Position numbers and translations under genes: made by a program. From positions 1 to 7,960 of the forward strand of contig JAAYJY010000186.1 of NCBI GenBank assembly GCA_012522705.1: 7,960 nucleotides of DNA, written 5' to 3'. This DNA comes from Syntrophomonadaceae bacterium. GTDB taxonomy: Bacteria > Bacillota > Syntrophomonadia > Syntrophomonadales > Syntrophomonadaceae. Positions 5,941-7,960 of this stretch are shown here, piece after piece (positions within the stretch are counted from its first letter, which is position 1; each line of letters begins with the position of its first letter). The notes beneath the pieces were generated by a model, which saw only the letters and a program-made list of their open reading frames with translations, searched no databases and had not been told where the DNA came from.

Positions 5941-6303
5941 TTATTCACGATGGCGCAATATTTTTACGGCAAAATAGTCGAATCTACCCTGCACGGGGGC
6001 TTCAGGTTTGAACACTGTCACCTCTATAGCCTGCAAAGGTGGAAATACTGACAAAAGGCTTTGGGCCACATTCTCTGCCAATGCTTCAATCAGGTCGAAG
6101 CGGGTAGCAGTCACCAAATCCTCAACCAAGCTGAAGACCCGGGCATAATCGATGGTGTCTGCTAAACGGTCGCTCTGACCTGCCTTGGTCAGGTCCACAA
6201 ACATCTCCAGATCGACCTTGAAGTCCTGGCCCTTCTCTCTCTCCTGCTCATGCAAGCCATGGAAGGCTTTGAATGTAAGGCCCCGGGCAATTATGCTATC
6301 CAT
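5941..6303 (-). CDS. folB: Dihydroneopterin aldolase
   Basis: FolB cleaves 7,8-dihydroneopterin to 6-hydroxymethyl-dihydropterin and glycolaldehyde; it forms an octamer with active sites between subunits. The 120-residue product has the family's usual length. Seen are FHGLHEQEREKGQDF (14-28), with the conserved pterin-side Glu at residue 21, the Tyr of TIDYARV (Tyr53), LIEALAENVA (71-80), and the catalytic lysine Lys99 in VFKPEAPV. The last eight bases of folP overlap its ATG start, so the two genes are probably translationally coupled; GAGGT precedes the ATG at normal spacing. No genes for FolE or the dihydroneopterin triphosphate phosphatase, which act before FolB, lie in the window. Confidence 0.96.
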   Translation of the reverse strand: MDSIIARGLTFKAFHGLHEQEREKGQDFKVDLEMFVDLTKAGQSDRLADTIDYARVFSLVEDLVTATRFDLIEALAENVAQSLLSVFPPLQAIEVTVFKPEAPVQGRFDYFAVKILRHRE

Positions 6304-7489
6304 CCGCTGACCTCATTTCATCCGCCATTCGTACCGCAAGTTTGGTTTCCATGACGTCGTGCACCCGGACAATACTGGCACCATTCACGACTGCCATTAC
6401 CGCTGCTGCCAGGCTGCCTTCCACACGCCGTCCTACTTCGAGGTCCAGGGTTCTTCCAATGAAGCCCTTGCGGGAGGCTCCCACCAGTATGGGTTGTCCC
6501 AGGCTGCGGAAATCGTGCAACCGCTTGAGCAGGGTAAAGTTCTGAGCGGTTGTCTTGCCAAATCCGATCCCCGGATCGATGATTACCCGGTCCTGCCCAA
6601 TTCCGCCCGCTTGCGCTCTGTCAAATGCCTGCTGCAATTCCATGATGACATCATCGACAAAATTGCCATAATCCTGGTCGGCTCTGATTTGCAGACGGTT
6701 GTGCATGAGCACCAGACCAGCCTGCCACCGGCATACCACCCCCGCCATCTCCTGGTCCAATTCCAGGCCTCCGATGTCATTTATGATGTGAGCCCCGGCT
6801 CGCAAAGCCGCTTCTGCCACCCCAGCCCGGCAAGTATCAATGGATAAAATCAGCTTCTCCCCTGCCAGCCTCTCCAGCACCGGGATAATCCGCGCCAGTT
6901 CTTCGTCTTCGTCCACCATCTGAGAACCAGGACGTGAAGAAGCACCACCGATGTCGATGATATCCGCACCATCCGCCGCCATCTCCAGGGCATGTTCGAC
7001 CGCCTGGTCGGCATTAAAAAAACGCCCTCCATCCGAAAAGGAATCAGGCGTAACATTCACAATACCCATGATTTTTGTCCGTGCTCCCAGTTCCAGGGAG
7101 CAGCCATAGGGTAATTGTACCGTCCATTGTGTTTTTTCCAGGTTGGCCAGGATAGTCTCGATGTCCTGGGACACAACCTTCAAGCCAAAGGGCTGGCGGC
7201 GCAGCTTTTCGGTTAACCGCTGGAATTGGCGCAGGGTCCCCATCACCAAAACATCATGGGTCCCCTGGCTCATCAAGGCTTCCTTGGCTACCGCAGCCTC
7301 TCCCCCCTTGGAGAGCATCTCCTGCTTGATTATATTGGCGGCCCGGTCGGGTATATGGCGTAATTTAATGCACCGCCAGACTCCCTTGGGAGCCATGTAT
7401 TCCACCCCTGCCGGACTGGCGCCGATATCCTCCATAAACCGCTTCGCTTCTTGCTGATCGGAAATCAGCACTGCATAATGACCCTTCAT
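6296..7489 (-). CDS. folP: Dihydropteroate synthase with an N-terminal extension
   Basis: FolP condenses hydroxymethyl-dihydropterin pyrophosphate with p-aminobenzoate to give dihydropteroate; it is the sulfonamide target. The 397-residue product is about 120 residues longer than a typical 270-280 residue DHPS. Residues from about 138 onward form the TIM barrel, with NVTPDSFSDGG (145-155), DIGGASSRPGS (179-189), SIDT (216-219), NDIGG (237-241), LMHNR (261-265), DPGIGFGKTTAQN (305-317), GASRKGFIG (337-345) and RVHDV (375-379); all substrate-contacting motifs look intact. The first ~120 residues are a separate region containing RAANIIKQEMLSKGGEAAV (49-67) and EKLRRQPFGLKV (94-105). I cannot assign it a function, though similar long forms occur in clostridia as far as I recall. 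The ATG has AGAGGG five bases upstream. It follows ftsH by 62 bases and overlaps folB. Confidence 0.97.
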   Translation of the reverse strand: MKGHYAVLISDQQEAKRFMEDIGASPAGVEYMAPKGVWRCIKLRHIPDRAANIIKQEMLSKGGEAAVAKEALMSQGTHDVLVMGTLRQFQRLTEKLRRQPFGLKVVSQDIETILANLEKTQWTVQLPYGCSLELGARTKIMGIVNVTPDSFSDGGRFFNADQAVEHALEMAADGADIIDIGGASSRPGSQMVDEDEELARIIPVLERLAGEKLILSIDTCRAGVAEAALRAGAHIINDIGGLELDQEMAGVVCRWQAGLVLMHNRLQIRADQDYGNFVDDVIMELQQAFDRAQAGGIGQDRVIIDPGIGFGKTTAQNFTLLKRLHDFRSLGQPILVGASRKGFIGRTLDLEVGRRVEGSLAAAVMAVVNGASIVRVHDVMETKLAVRMADEMRSADG

Positions 7490-7551
7490 TTCAACCCTCT
7501 TATGGATATTTATTAAACCAATCGGACCAGCCTGATAGGAACTGGATTGTC

Positions 7552-7960
7552 TTATTCCTGCGTGAGGGTGTTCAGTGGAGTCGATTTCATTATTTCTTCA
7601 AATTCATCGGCATCTATGGTTTCCTTTTCCATCAGTCTCGATGCCACCAGATGGAGCCGATCCATGTTGTTCTGCAGGATGGTCTCAGCCTTCTTGTAGC
7701 TGTTTTCCATATACTGCTTGGCCTCTTTATCTATTGCATAGGCAACCGCGTCGGAATAATTACGGTCCCGACTGATGTCTCGCCCCAAAAACACCTCTTC
7801 ACTCCGGTGTCCGTAGGTGAGCGGCCCCAACTCTTCACTCATTCCGTACTCGATTATCATTTTGCGCAGAATGCTGCTGGCTCGTTCCAAATCGTTCTGG
7901 GCTCCGGTACTTATATCATGCAAAACCATCGCTTCCGCAACTCTTCCCCCCAGCATGGTA
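7552..7960 (-). CDS. ftsH: ATP-dependent zinc metalloprotease FtsH, C-terminal part
   Basis: FtsH is a membrane-anchored hexameric AAA+ protease that degrades misfolded membrane proteins and regulatory proteins. Only about the last 136 residues are in the window; the transmembrane helices, AAA domain and HEAGH zinc site lie beyond the right edge. The visible part is the end of the M41 peptidase domain: TMLGGRVAEA, STGAQNDLERA (whose Asp is the expected third zinc ligand), and YGMSEELGPLTYG. The helical tail (AETILQNNMDRLHLVASRLMEKETI) follows and the protein ends TPLNTLTQE before TAA. The frame is open across the window edge, so the internal ATG at 7956 is not the start. No terminator is visible in the 62 bases before folP, so readthrough into the fol genes is possible. 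Confidence 0.95.
   Translation of the reverse strand, partial: TMLGGRVAEAMVLHDISTGAQNDLERASSILRKMIIEYGMSEELGPLTYGHRSEEVFLGRDISRDRNYSDAVAYAIDKEAKQYMENSYKKAETILQNNMDRLHLVASRLMEKETIDADEFEEIMKSTPLNTLTQE

Noticed and set aside
6583..7056. Two minus-strand frames of 65 to 68 codons inside folP
   Set aside because: They overlap conserved DHPS motifs in a different frame and resemble nothing; folP itself is intact across the region.
7512..7541. Promoter before folP (TTTAAT with TTCCTA, 18-base spacer)
   Set aside because: The -35 matches only three of six consensus bases and the region is AT-rich by chance; too weak to annotate.

Overview
The window holds ten protein-coding genes, all on the minus strand, closely packed and in conserved-looking order. 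Read in the direction of transcription (right to left) they are: the 3' end of ftsH; folP, folB and folK (dihydropteroate branch of folate synthesis); a Rossmann-like/DUF2520 protein with panB, panC and panD (pantothenate synthesis); then nadB and the 5' part of nadC (de novo NAD synthesis from aspartate). No RNA gene, insertion sequence, CRISPR array or phage gene is visible, and no gap between genes exceeds about 130 bases.

Organism: probably a Bacillota (Firmicutes), most likely a clostridial or Peptococcaceae/Syntrophomonas-like anaerobe. The reasons are strong GGAGG-type ribosome binding sites, the ftsH to folP-folB-folK neighbourhood (in Bacillus subtilis the fol genes also lie downstream of ftsH), an N-terminally extended FolP, and a DUF2520 protein fused into a pan operon. 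This is an inference from layout and protein flavour, not an identification.

Layout: 7552-7960 ftsH C-terminus; 5404-7489 folP-folB-folK (folP and folB overlap by 8 bases); 5277-5403 an intergenic leader with a terminator-like hairpin just before the next ribosome binding site; 2286-5276 DUF2520-panB-panC-panD, with gaps of 4 to 16 bases and Shine-Dalgarno sequences buried in the ends of the preceding genes; 2167-2285 an intergenic region with the best promoter in the window (perfect TATAAT, 17-base spacer), a palindrome and a near-repeat over the promoter, and a GC-rich inverted repeat at the predicted transcript start; 565-2166 nadB; 1-475 nadC, cut by the window edge.

How the genes fit together: FolB, FolK and FolP supply pteroate for folates. 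PanB consumes methylene-tetrahydrofolate to make ketopantoate. A ketopantoate reductase is then needed, and the DUF2520 protein is the obvious candidate. PanD decarboxylates aspartate to beta-alanine and PanC joins it to pantoate. NadB and NadC also start from aspartate and lead to NAD. The window is therefore a cofactor cluster, with two aspartate-consuming pathways side by side. I see no wholly new system. The points worth checking are the DUF2520 role, the FolP extension, unusual residues in NadC, and the two regulatory gaps.
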